NCBI GenBank assembly: GCA_035527715.1
Contig: DATKZY010000254.1
Span: forward strand, 24,755 to 88,754
Origin: DSUN01 sp035527715
GTDB lineage: Bacteria; Planctomycetota; PUPC01; DSUN01
Direction: 5' to 3'
DNA length: 64,000 nucleotides
In this document: piece after piece, positions 1-8,082 of the stretch
How positions within the stretch are numbered: position 1 is the stretch's first letter
Layout: every line of letters starts with the position of its first letter
The notes under the pieces: generated by a model
What the model saw: only the letters and a program-made list of their open reading frames with translations
Told to the model about the DNA's origin: nothing
Databases searched by the model: none
Program-made: the position numbers and the translations under genes

Positions 1-443
1 CAGCCGAACGCGTCGTCCACATACACGTCGCCCAGGGCCGCCAGCTTCTGCGAGAACGCGGCGTCGTTGGCCTCCTCCTCGGCGTGGAAGCGCAGGTTCT
101 CGAGGAGCAGCACGTCGCCGGCCTGGAGCTTCGCCACGGCGGCCTCGGCCTCGGGGCCGACGCAGTCGGGCGCCGTGGCCACGGGCTTGCCCAGCAGCTC
201 GCCCAGACGCTTCGCCACGGGCGCGAGCCGGTACTTCTCGTTCACCTTGCCCTCGGGCCGGCCCAGGTGCGACATCAGGACCACCTTGCCGCCGTCGGCG
301 ATGGCCTTCTGGATCGTCGGCAGCGCCGCCACGATACGCGTGTCGTCCGCGACCTTCCCCTCCTTCAGCGGCACGTTGAAGTCCACGCGGATCAGCACCC
401 GCTTCCCGCGGAGGTCCAGGTCGTCAATCGTCAGCTTGCCCAT
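1..443 (-). CDS. pgk: Phosphoglycerate kinase, N-terminal part (runs off the left edge)
   Basis: Phosphoglycerate kinase transfers phosphate from 1,3-bisphosphoglycerate to ADP in cytoplasmic glycolysis. About 147 N-terminal residues are present of a family length near 400. Visible family motifs are the start MGKLTIDDLDLRGKRVLIRV, the substrate-binding DFNVP stretch near residue 22, the SHLGRPEG motif, and LLLENLRFHAEEEAND. The ATG at 443 follows a GAGGGAG Shine-Dalgarno sequence. The gene sits 10 bp downstream of gap in the same direction, the classic gap-pgk glycolytic order, so it is probably cotranscribed from the promoter in front of gap. The 3' end lies outside the window. Confidence 0.95.
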   Translation of the reverse strand, partial: MGKLTIDDLDLRGKRVLIRVDFNVPLKEGKVADDTRIVAALPTIQKAIADGGKVVLMSHLGRPEGKVNEKYRLAPVAKRLGELLGKPVATAPDCVGPEAEAAVAKLQAGDVLLLENLRFHAEEEANDAAFSQKLAALGDVYVDDAFG

Positions 444-453
444 GCACGCTCCC

Positions 454-1464
454 TCACTTGGCCATCAGGCGGATCAGCTCGACGCAGCGCGTCGAGTAGC
501 CCATCTCGTTGTCGTACCACGACACCACCTTGACCATGCGCTTCTGCATGACCATGGTGCACTGCGCGTCGAGGAGGCTCGACACGCAATTGCCCACGAC
601 GTCGCTCGACACGATCGGGTCCTCGGTGTATTCGAGGATGCCCTTCATCGGGCCCTCGGCCGCCGCCTTCAGAGCGGCGTTGACCTCTTCCTTCGTCACG
701 TCCTTCTTCAGCACGGCCACGAGGTCCACCACCGAGCCGTCGGGCACCGGCACGCGGAGCGCGAAGCCGTTGAGCTTGCCCTTCATCTCGGGGATCACCT
801 CGCCGACGGCCTTGGCCGCGCCGGTCGTGGTGGGGATGATGTTGATGGCGCCGGCGCGGGCGCGACGCGGGTCCTTGTGGATCAGGTCGGCGATCCGCTG
901 ATCGTTCGTGTAGGCGTGGCACGTCGTCATCAGCCCGTACTCGATGCCGAAGTTGTCGTTCAGCACCTTCACCAGCGGAGCCAGGCAGTTCGTCGTGCAC
1001 GAGGCGTTCGACACGAACACATCGGTCGGCTTCAGCGACTTGTCGTTCACGCCGAACACGATCGTCGCATCAATCTCGCCCTTCGCGGGGGCGGTGAGCA
1101 ACACCTTCTGGGCGCCGGCCTGGATGTGCTTCGACATCGCTTCCTTGTTCGTGAAGATGCCGGTGGACTCCACGGCGATCTGCACGTTCAGCGCGCCCCA
1201 GGGCAGCTTCGCGGGGTCTTTCTCGCACAGCACGGGGATCTTCTTCCCGTCCACCACCAGGAACGCCTTATCGCCTTCCTTGGCAGCGGCCACGGAGCCC
1301 TTGTAGCGGCCGTGCACCGAATCGTACTTCAGCAGTTGCGCCAGCATTTCCGCATCGGCGAGGTCGTTGATCGCCACCACCTCGATATCATCGCAGCCCT
1401 TCAGCGCTCTGAAGAACAGCCTGCCAATGCGGCCGAACCCGTTGATCCCGATGCGGATCGCCAT
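454..1464 (-). CDS. gap: Type I glyceraldehyde-3-phosphate dehydrogenase
   Basis: This 336-residue enzyme oxidises glyceraldehyde-3-phosphate to 1,3-bisphosphoglycerate with NAD. The N-terminal Rossmann fold has INGFGRIGR at residues 7-15, and Asn33-Asp34 after the second strand point to NAD rather than NADP. The catalytic motif SNASCTTNC puts the nucleophile at Cys156, and the C-terminal WYDNEMGYS motif is intact, so the enzyme looks complete and active. The ATG at 1464 has an AGGAGG Shine-Dalgarno sequence. Its product feeds Pgk, encoded directly downstream. Upstream lies a near-consensus sigma-70 promoter at 1535-1562, which implies a leader of about 65 nt. Confidence 0.98.
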   Translation of the reverse strand: MAIRIGINGFGRIGRLFFRALKGCDDIEVVAINDLADAEMLAQLLKYDSVHGRYKGSVAAAKEGDKAFLVVDGKKIPVLCEKDPAKLPWGALNVQIAVESTGIFTNKEAMSKHIQAGAQKVLLTAPAKGEIDATIVFGVNDKSLKPTDVFVSNASCTTNCLAPLVKVLNDNFGIEYGLMTTCHAYTNDQRIADLIHKDPRRARAGAINIIPTTTGAAKAVGEVIPEMKGKLNGFALRVPVPDGSVVDLVAVLKKDVTKEEVNAALKAAAEGPMKGILEYTEDPIVSSDVVGNCVSSLLDAQCTMVMQKRMVKVVSWYDNEMGYSTRCVELIRLMAK

Positions 1465-1534
1465 GGTCCAAAGTCCTCCTGCGTAAGTGGCCACCTCGGC
1501 TGTGCCCCACACGGGCGCAGCCCTACCTGCTCGT

Positions 1535-1562
1535 ATTATACGAGTCTCCGCCCGTGTGTCAA
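1535..1562 (-). promoter_or_regulatory. Sigma-70 promoter of gap-pgk
   Basis: Read on the minus strand, TTGACA (1562-1557) and TATAAT (1540-1535) are both perfect consensus hexamers separated by 16 bp. The start codon of gap is about 70 nt downstream. The strength of the match fits high constitutive expression of the lower glycolytic genes. Confidence 0.8.
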
Positions 1563-1613
1563 GCAAGGCAACGTGCGAGTATGGCCCCCAGTCCTGGCGC
1601 TGGCCTCGCTCTT

Positions 1614-1694
1614 GAATCGTCGTCGTTGTCGTCGTCGTCCTCGTCGTCGAATGCGGAGGGGGGGGAAGCCCAAAGAATCGACGACGACGACGAT
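1614..1694. repeat. Intergenic CGT/GAC trinucleotide repeat with hairpin potential
   Basis: Imperfect CGT/GTC triplet runs (1616-1650) face a GAC run (1675-1692) across a G-rich spacer, so the two blocks can pair. The tract lies between the 3' end of the oxidoreductase gene and the gap promoter. A shorter tract of the same kind occurs at 6197-6220. It could act as a terminator-like structure, but no T-run is seen. Confidence 0.5.
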
Positions 1695-1736
1695 GCCCGA
1701 AACAGGGGGGGCTCACGAACAGGAGCCGTTCCCGGT

Positions 1737-2897
1737 TCAGGTGCCAAACGTGCCCTCGACGCTCATGGTCTTGCCCGCGCCCTTCTTCGAGGCGGATGCT
1801 CGAACTCGTTCCTGGAGTTTCTGGCAGAAGAGCTCTTCGTCCACCGGAATGTCCACCCACGCATCGGTCCAGGCGGAGAGGAGCATGGCGTTGGAGATCT
1901 GGAGGCTGTTGATGCCCTCCTGGCCTGGGGCGACGAGGGGCGTGCCCTTGAGGATGGCCTCGACCCACTTGCGGGTGACCTCGACGTGGCCGCCGCCCCC
2001 GCTGCGGACGGGGATGTCGCACTTCCAGCACTCGGGCTCGCCGAAGCCGCCCTTGTACTCGCGGATGTGCTGGCTGGCGGGCACCCGCGTGCGCCAGAAG
2101 GTGAGGGCGCCGCCCTCGAGGACGATCTTGCCGTTGTCGCCCGTGATCTCGAGGCGGTTCGTGCCGGGGGCCTCGCCAGTGGTGGTGAGGAAGAGGCCCG
2201 TGGCGCCGTTGGGGTATTCGACGTAGGCGGTCGCCTCGTCCTCGACCTCGATGTCGTGGTACTTTCCGAAGGCGACGAAGGCGCGGACGCGGCTGGGCAT
2301 GCCGCAGATCCACTGCCAGAGGTCGAGGTTGTGGGGGCACTGGTTGATGAGCACGCCGCCGCCCTCGCCGGCCCAGGTGGCGCGCCAGCCGCCGCTGTCG
2401 TAGTAGCTCTGGGCGCGATACCAGGTGGTGATGATCCACACGCTGCGCTTCATCGCGCCCAGCTCGCCCGAGGCGATCAGCTCCTTGAGCTTCTGGTAGA
2501 CGGGCACGGTGCGCTGGTTGAACATGAGGCCGAAGACCTTGCCCGAGCGGGCCGCGGCCTCGTTCATCTCGCGCACCTGGCGGGTGTAGACGCCGGCGGG
2601 CTTCTCGCTGAGGACGTGCAGGCCGCGCTCGAACGCCGCGACCGCGATGGGCGGGTGGAAGTAGTGGGGCGTCGCGATCACGATCGCGTCCGCCACCTTG
2701 GCGTCGAGGAGGGCGTCGGAGCTGTCGAACGTCGCGATGCCCTCGCCCAGGTGTTCCTTGGCCCAGGTGAGGCGCGCGGGCGCCACGTCGCACACCGCGG
2801 TGAGCCGCGCGTTGGGCACTTCGCCCTTCCGCAGGTAGTTCGCGTGGTGGCTGCCCATGCCGCCAAGGCCGACGATGCCAATCCGGACGGGCTCCAT
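1737..2897 (-). CDS. Gfo/Idh/MocA family oxidoreductase
   Basis: This 386-residue NAD(P)-dependent sugar/polyol dehydrogenase-type protein is cytoplasmic, with no signal peptide. It has an N-terminal Rossmann fold with IGIVGLGGMGSHH near residues 6-18, the SEKPAG motif whose lysine is catalytic in this family (about residue 100), and a C-terminal alpha/beta substrate domain with a GGGVLINQCPHNLD stretch. The ATG at 2897 was chosen over an upstream in-frame start because it follows AGGAGCAGAAGG and begins exactly at the Rossmann strand. Substrate cannot be told from sequence. It is transcribed in the same direction as the efflux genes upstream, but nothing ties it to metal export. Confidence 0.9.
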   Translation of the reverse strand: MEPVRIGIVGLGGMGSHHANYLRKGEVPNARLTAVCDVAPARLTWAKEHLGEGIATFDSSDALLDAKVADAIVIATPHYFHPPIAVAAFERGLHVLSEKPAGVYTRQVREMNEAAARSGKVFGLMFNQRTVPVYQKLKELIASGELGAMKRSVWIITTWYRAQSYYDSGGWRATWAGEGGGVLINQCPHNLDLWQWICGMPSRVRAFVAFGKYHDIEVEDEATAYVEYPNGATGLFLTTTGEAPGTNRLEITGDNGKIVLEGGALTFWRTRVPASQHIREYKGGFGEPECWKCDIPVRSGGGGHVEVTRKWVEAILKGTPLVAPGQEGINSLQISNAMLLSAWTDAWVDIPVDEELFCQKLQERVRASASKKGAGKTMSVEGTFGT

Positions 2898-2972
2898 GCC
2901 TTCTGCTCCTTGACACAGAGGGGAGGGACGGGAGGGCATATTCTACCGAAAACGCTCGTCCCTCGCCACTGG

Positions 2973-5900
2973 CTACACCGGCTCGCCCGCAATCTGCTCG
3001 GGCAGCGGCTTGTCGCGGCTCACGAGGGTGTAGAGGACCGGGAGGATGATGAGCGTGAGGGCGAGCGAGCTGACCAGCCCGCCGAAGATGACGGCGACGA
3101 GCGGCCTCTGGATCTCGGAGCCGGATCCCGTCGCCCACAACAGCGGCAGCAGGCCGAGCAGCGTGGTCAGCGTGGTCATGAGCAGGGGACGCACTCGCAG
3201 CCGACAGGCATCGAGGACCGCCTCGCGCACCGGCAGGCCGTCGGCGCGCAACTGGTCGAAGAAGCTCACGAGCACGAGGCCGTTCTCCACGGCCACGCCG
3301 AAGAGGGCGATGAAGCCGATGGAGGCCGACACGCTGAGGTTGATCCGCAGGAGCCAGATGGCCAGGATGCCGCCCACGAGGGCGAATGGCAGGTTCACGA
3401 GCACGAGGAGCGCGCTCCTCAGGGAGCCCAGGGAGCTGAAGATCATCACGAAGATCAAGAGCAGCGCCACCGGCACGACGAGACGCAGACGCTCCATGGC
3501 ACGCTGCTGGTTCTCGAACTGGCCGCCCCACGCGATGCGATAGCCCTGGGGGAGGCCCTGCTCGATGGCGGCGAGCTTCTGCTTCGCCTCCTCGACGAAG
3601 CCCCCGATGTCCCGCTCCCGCACGTTGCACTCGACGACCAGCCGCCGGCTGGAGTCCTCGCGGCTCACCTGGGCGGGCGTCTGGACCTCGCGGATTCGCG
3701 CCAGGTCGCCCAGCGGCACCTGGTAGCCCGCCGGCGAGGGCACGAGCAGGCGCTCGAGCGCCTCGATGTCGCTGCGGTCCTCGGCCGGGTAGCGCACCTG
3801 CACGGCGAAGCGCCGCTGCCCCTCGAACACCGTGGTCGCCACTTTGCCGCCGACCGCGGCCTCGATGAGCAGGTTGATGTCCGCCGCGTTCACCTTGTGC
3901 CGCGCCATCGCCGCGCGGTCCATCTGCACCTCCAGTTCCGAGAAGCCAGAGACCTGCTCGATCTTGATGTCGGCGGCCCCCCGGATGGATGAGAGAAGGG
4001 GGGCCATCTCCTCCGCGATCGCGCGCAACGTGTCCATGTTGGCGTTGTCGCCCGAGATCTTGATGGCAACATCCGACTTGATGCCGCTGATCAGCTCGTT
4101 GACGCGGAGCGCGATGGGCTGCGAGAAGGCGGCGCTGAGGCCCGGGAACGCGGCCAGCTCATCACGAACGGCCTGGACGAGTTGTTCCTTCGTGCGCCCC
4201 GGCGCCCATTGCTCCCTCGGCTTGAGCATGACGAAGATGTCGCTCTGCTCCGGCCCCATCGGGTCTTCGGCGATCTCGGCGCGGCCCGTCTTGGACACGA
4301 CGGTGGTGGCCTCGGGGATGGCGGCGAGGAGGCGACGCTCGATGGCCGAGCACTGGAGGGCCGAGCCCTCGCCGCTGGCCGTGGGGAGGCGGACGACGTT
4401 GATCGCGAGCGCCCCCTCGTCGAGCGCGGGCAGGAACTCGGTGCCGATCTGGGGCAGCACCGAGAAGGCGCCGACCAGTGCGGCCGCCGCAACCGCCACG
4501 GTGACCCATCGGCCCCGCAGGGCGAGCCGCAGAATCGGGGTGTAGCCGGCCACGATGGCCCGCACGAGGATGTTCCCCCGCGCCTGCGCGGCGGAGCGTT
4601 TGACCAGGAGCGACCCCAGCACGGGCACCACGGTGAGCGACGCGACGAGCGAGCCGACCATCGCGAAGCACATTGTCAGCGCCAGGGGCTTGAACATCTT
4701 GCCCTCGAGCGACTCGAGCGTGAAGAGCGGCAGGAAGACGACCAGGATGACCAGGATGGCGAACATCACGGGGCGTGCGACCTCGCGCACGGCGCCCAGG
4801 GCGATCTCCACGCGCGAGAGCCCCGTCTCCGCCTTCTCGCACATGTGCCGCGCGATGTTCTCCGTCACCACGATCCCGCCGTCCACCACCATGCCCACGG
4901 CGATGGCCAGGCCGCCCAGGCTCATCAGGTTGGCCGTCACCCCTTGCCACCCCATCAGCAGGAAGGCGGTCGCAGCCGCCACGGGCACCGTGAAGGCCAC
5001 GGTGAGTGCCGCGCGCAGGTCCCACAGGATCAGGAACAGCACCGCGATCACGAAGATGGAGCCCTGAAGCAGCGCGCCCGACACGGTGTTCACGCAGGCC
5101 TGGATGAGCGACGACCGGTCATAGAACGGCTCGACCTTCACCCCCGGCGGCAGGGTCTTCTGAATCTCCGGCACCGCCGCGCGCACGCGGTCCACCACGG
5201 TCTTCGAGTTCGCGTCCTTCAGCATGATGGTCATGCCGATGACGGTCTCGCCCTCGCCGTTGCGGGTGACGACGCCGTGGCGGGTCTGCTGGCCGATCTT
5301 CACCTCGGCCAGGTCTTTCAGGTAGACGGGCGTGCCGTCCTCGGCCTTGAGCACGATTCGCTCGATGTCGGCCACGCCGTGCAGCAGGCCCTTCGACACG
5401 ATGTTGATCTGCTCCCAGTCCTTCACGATGAAGCCGCCGGGGGCGTTGGCGTTGTTGGCCTCCAGGGCCTCGAGAATGTCGCGGAGCGAGATGTCGTACT
5501 TCAGCAGCTTCGCCGGGTCGGGCACGACGTGGAACTGCTTGACGAGTCCGCCGAAGCTGTTCACCTCGGTGAGCCCTGGGAGGCGGCGAAGCTGGGGCGC
5601 GACGACCCAGTCCTGAAGCGTTCGCAGCTCCATCAGGTCGGCTTCATTCTCGCGCAGCGCGGCGCCGCACTCGGGGCACTTGCCCGGCTCCTCCGACCAG
5701 ACGCGGGGGTGGTCGGGGCAGTAGTGGCCGGCGAGGAGGGCGTACTGGTAAATCTCGCCGAGGCCGGTCGAGATGGGGCCCAGCTCGGGCTCGACGCCCT
5801 CGGGGAGTTGCTCGCGCGCCGAGGCGAGGCGCTGGAAGACCAGCTCGCGGGCGAAATAGATGTCCACAGAGTCCTCGAAGATGACGACCACTTGCGAGAG

Positions 5901-6167
5901 GCCGCTCTTCGAGAGCGAGCGCACCTGCTGCACGTCGGGCAGGCCGCCCATCTCGACCTCGATGGGGAAGGTGATGAGGCGCTCGACCTCGCCGGGGGCG
6001 AGGCCGGGCGTGTTGGTGAGCACCATCACCTGCACGTTGGTCACGTCGGGGAAGGCATCAATCGGCAGCCGCCGCCAGGCCACGAACCCGGCGGCGAGCA
6101 GCAGAATGCCGCCGAGGATCACCAGCAAGCGCTGGCGAAGGACGAACTGAAGGGCGTGATCGAGCAT
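2973..6167 (-). CDS. cusA: CusA/CzcA-type heavy-metal efflux RND pump with inserted metal-binding motif
   Basis: This inner-membrane pump of the heavy-metal RND class (1,064 residues, normal length about 1,040) exports Cu, Ag, Zn or Co using the proton gradient with the adaptor and outer-membrane factor encoded upstream. It has twelve predicted membrane segments, two large periplasmic loops, and the TM4 proton-relay motif AVGMVVDGGIVVTENI. Unusually, the first periplasmic loop contains CPDHP...PGKCPECG at about residues 150-168 (Cys150, His153, Cys164, Cys167). This resembles the CPMHP...CPKCGM heavy-metal-binding domain of copper ATPases, placed between GLGEIYQY and the ELRTLQDW segment. The ATG at 6167 begins the conserved first helix. 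Which metal is carried is not decided. Confidence 0.93.
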   Translation of the reverse strand: MLDHALQFVLRQRLLVILGGILLLAAGFVAWRRLPIDAFPDVTNVQVMVLTNTPGLAPGEVERLITFPIEVEMGGLPDVQQVRSLSKSGLSQVVVIFEDSVDIYFARELVFQRLASAREQLPEGVEPELGPISTGLGEIYQYALLAGHYCPDHPRVWSEEPGKCPECGAALRENEADLMELRTLQDWVVAPQLRRLPGLTEVNSFGGLVKQFHVVPDPAKLLKYDISLRDILEALEANNANAPGGFIVKDWEQINIVSKGLLHGVADIERIVLKAEDGTPVYLKDLAEVKIGQQTRHGVVTRNGEGETVIGMTIMLKDANSKTVVDRVRAAVPEIQKTLPPGVKVEPFYDRSSLIQACVNTVSGALLQGSIFVIAVLFLILWDLRAALTVAFTVPVAAATAFLLMGWQGVTANLMSLGGLAIAVGMVVDGGIVVTENIARHMCEKAETGLSRVEIALGAVREVARPVMFAILVILVVFLPLFTLESLEGKMFKPLALTMCFAMVGSLVASLTVVPVLGSLLVKRSAAQARGNILVRAIVAGYTPILRLALRGRWVTVAVAAAALVGAFSVLPQIGTEFLPALDEGALAINVVRLPTASGEGSALQCSAIERRLLAAIPEATTVVSKTGRAEIAEDPMGPEQSDIFVMLKPREQWAPGRTKEQLVQAVRDELAAFPGLSAAFSQPIALRVNELISGIKSDVAIKISGDNANMDTLRAIAEEMAPLLSSIRGAADIKIEQVSGFSELEVQMDRAAMARHKVNAADINLLIEAAVGGKVATTVFEGQRRFAVQVRYPAEDRSDIEALERLLVPSPAGYQVPLGDLARIREVQTPAQVSREDSSRRLVVECNVRERDIGGFVEEAKQKLAAIEQGLPQGYRIAWGGQFENQQRAMERLRLVVPVALLLIFVMIFSSLGSLRSALLVLVNLPFALVGGILAIWLLRINLSVSASIGFIALFGVAVENGLVLVSFFDQLRADGLPVREAVLDACRLRVRPLLMTTLTTLLGLLPLLWATGSGSEIQRPLVAVIFGGLVSSLALTLIILPVLYTLVSRDKPLPEQIAGEPV

Positions 6168-6196
6168 TGCGAGAGCCTCAGAAGAAGATCGAGAAT

Positions 6197-6220
6197 TAGG
6201 ACGACGACGAGGACGAGGAC
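6197..6220. repeat. Short GAC/GAGGAC repeat tract
   Basis: A purine-rich run of GAC and GAG triplets lies in the 94-bp gap between the adaptor and pump genes. It resembles the tract at 1614-1694. No function is evident. Confidence 0.4.
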
Positions 6221-6261
6221 GATTGGGTGGGGACGAACTGTCCCCCGGGCGGCTAGTCCGC

Positions 6262-8082
6262 TCACCCCGCGCCCATCTTGGCGCGCAGGATGTCGCTCTT
6301 GAGCATGAAGGCGCCGCCCGCGGCCACCGTGGCATCGGGCTCGAGGCCGCTGACGATCTCCACGAGGCGGCCCTGGCTCCGGCCCGTCACCACGTCGCGC
6401 CGCAGCCAGAGGCCGTCCTTCATCTCCTGGAACACGAACGGCTTGCCTTCGTCGGAGAGCACGGCGTCGCGCGGCACCAGGGCCGCCTGCTTGCCGGAGG
6501 CGAACTTCACCTCGACGGCCGCGAACATTCCGGGTTTGAGTTTGCCCTGCGCGTTGTCCACCTGCACGCGCACCTTGACCGTGCGCGTATGCTCGTCCAC
6601 GGTGCTGCCCACGAGGTCCACGGCGCCGCAGAAGGGCTCGTCGCCGAACGCGGCCACGCGCACGCACGCGTGGGGCGGCTTGCCCTCGGCGAGGGCGGCG
6701 TGGAGGGGACCGAGGTCGCGCTCGTAGACGCTGCACCAGACCCACAGGTTCGACAGGTCGCCGAGGGTGAAGAGGCTTTCCTTGGCCTCGACGAATTTCC
6801 CCTCGGCGGCGCTGCGGGCGAGGATGGTGCCGGCCCGCGGGGCCGTCACCTGCAGGAGGGCGATGCCGCCGTTGTGCTTCGCCTGGGGGAACTCCCCGAT
6901 CGCGGCATCGCTGAGGCCAAAGATGTGGAGCAGTTGCTCGGACGCCGTGAGGGCGATCTCGGCCTGTCGCGTGGCGCTCTCGGCGCGGAGTTTCTCCAGG
7001 CGGAGCCCGAGCTGCGCCTCGTCCACCAGGGCCGCATATTCGGCCTGGGTCGCCTGGACCTCGTGCTCGGCCTGCTCGAGCTCGGCTCGGCTCGACACCT
7101 GCTTCTCGACGAGGGCCTTCTCGCGGTCGTAGACGGACCGGGCCAGGCGGAGCTTGGCCGCGGCGCCGAGGAGCTTCGAGCGCCACTCGCCCAGCGGGGC
7201 CTGCGGCAGGCAATTGCCCTTCAGCAGGTCGCACTTCCCGGGCAGGCCGTGGTCGGTGGCCAGGTGCGCCAGCGCCTTCTCGAGGGTGCCGCCGAGCGCC
7301 GCCTGCCGCTCCTGCTCGCGGCGGGCCAGGTCGAGCTTCGTCCAGGCGTCCAGGTAGGCCGCCTTGGCCACGCCGAACTCCGCCGAGTGGACCACCGCCA
7401 ACACGTCGCCCTCCTTCACCGGCTGCCCGAGGAGGGCGTGGACGCGCACGACGCGGCCCGTGGCGGGCGGCGCCACGTCCACGACCCGCGTCTCGTCGAG
7501 CTGCACCTGGCCGGTCAGCCGCATTGCACTCGCAAGTTCCTGGTGCTGGACCTTGGCCGGCTTGAGGAGCGCCTTCGCCACGTCCGGCTGCACCTTGACG
7601 GCGCCGACCTCGAAGCGGCAGTTGTCGCAGTCAATGATCGCCACGCCGTGCTCGCACTTGGCTTGGGTGGCGGCTTCGGCGTGGGCCGCCGGCGGCTTGA
7701 GCTTCTGCGCGGCCTCGGGGTTGCACTTCACGCACTGGGATTCGGGCAGGTTGTGCTCGGCGCACCAGTCGCCCTTCGCCTTGAACTGCGCGATGAGGTC
7801 GGGGTTGCACTGGGTGCAGGCCGATTCGGGCACGCCGTGGCCGGCGCACCAGTCCACCCCCTCCTCGTGGCTACAGCTCGCGTGCTCGTCCTCCTTGGCC
7901 TCGGCGTGGTCGTGGCCATCGCCCACGCTGTGGCCGCCTGTGTCGGCGGGGGCTTCCTGCGGCGCGGCGGCGCCCAGGCGAAGCTGAAGGCTGCCCGTGC
8001 GCCAGAGGAAGGTGGCGGTGAGCGCGGTGAAGACGAACAGCGCCCATCCCGCGTGATTCAGCGCACTCCGGATTCTCTTCAT
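6262..8082 (-). CDS. cusB: CusB-type periplasmic adaptor with Cys/His metal-binding repeats
   Basis: Membrane-fusion adaptor (606 residues, longer than the usual 400-500) linking the RND pump to the outer-membrane channel. An N-terminal membrane anchor (about residues 11-28) is followed by a His/Asp/Glu-rich stretch (51-72). Next come two near-identical metal-motif repeats, WCAGHGVPESACTQCNP (78-94) and WCAEHNLPESQCVKCNP (106-122), and a third degenerate copy, CEHGVAIIDCDNC (143-155). The usual barrel-sandwich, alpha-hairpin and beta-barrel domains of the HlyD/CusB family follow. The repeats are suited to binding soft metal ions. The start codon overlaps the stop of the outer-membrane gene by ATGA, indicating translational coupling. 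Confidence 0.92.
   Translation of the reverse strand: MKRIRSALNHAGWALFVFTALTATFLWRTGSLQLRLGAAAPQEAPADTGGHSVGDGHDHAEAKEDEHASCSHEEGVDWCAGHGVPESACTQCNPDLIAQFKAKGDWCAEHNLPESQCVKCNPEAAQKLKPPAAHAEAATQAKCEHGVAIIDCDNCRFEVGAVKVQPDVAKALLKPAKVQHQELASAMRLTGQVQLDETRVVDVAPPATGRVVRVHALLGQPVKEGDVLAVVHSAEFGVAKAAYLDAWTKLDLARREQERQAALGGTLEKALAHLATDHGLPGKCDLLKGNCLPQAPLGEWRSKLLGAAAKLRLARSVYDREKALVEKQVSSRAELEQAEHEVQATQAEYAALVDEAQLGLRLEKLRAESATRQAEIALTASEQLLHIFGLSDAAIGEFPQAKHNGGIALLQVTAPRAGTILARSAAEGKFVEAKESLFTLGDLSNLWVWCSVYERDLGPLHAALAEGKPPHACVRVAAFGDEPFCGAVDLVGSTVDEHTRTVKVRVQVDNAQGKLKPGMFAAVEVKFASGKQAALVPRDAVLSDEGKPFVFQEMKDGLWLRRDVVTGRSQGRLVEIVSGLEPDATVAAGGAFMLKSDILRAKMGAG

Noticed and set aside
67..2226. Long plus-strand open frames opposite pgk, gap and the oxidoreductase gene
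   Set aside because: High GC gives long antisense frames; the translations have no domain pattern and are Arg/Pro/Ser-rich.
454..3630. A 1,058-residue open frame on the minus strand through gap and the genes upstream
   Set aside because: Only the last 336 residues are GAPDH; the rest is an out-of-frame shadow of the oxidoreductase and pump genes, and gap has its own start and promoter.
1554..3992. An 812-residue plus-strand frame opposite the oxidoreductase and pump genes
   Set aside because: His/Asp/Arg/Gln-rich antisense shadow, low complexity with no start signal.
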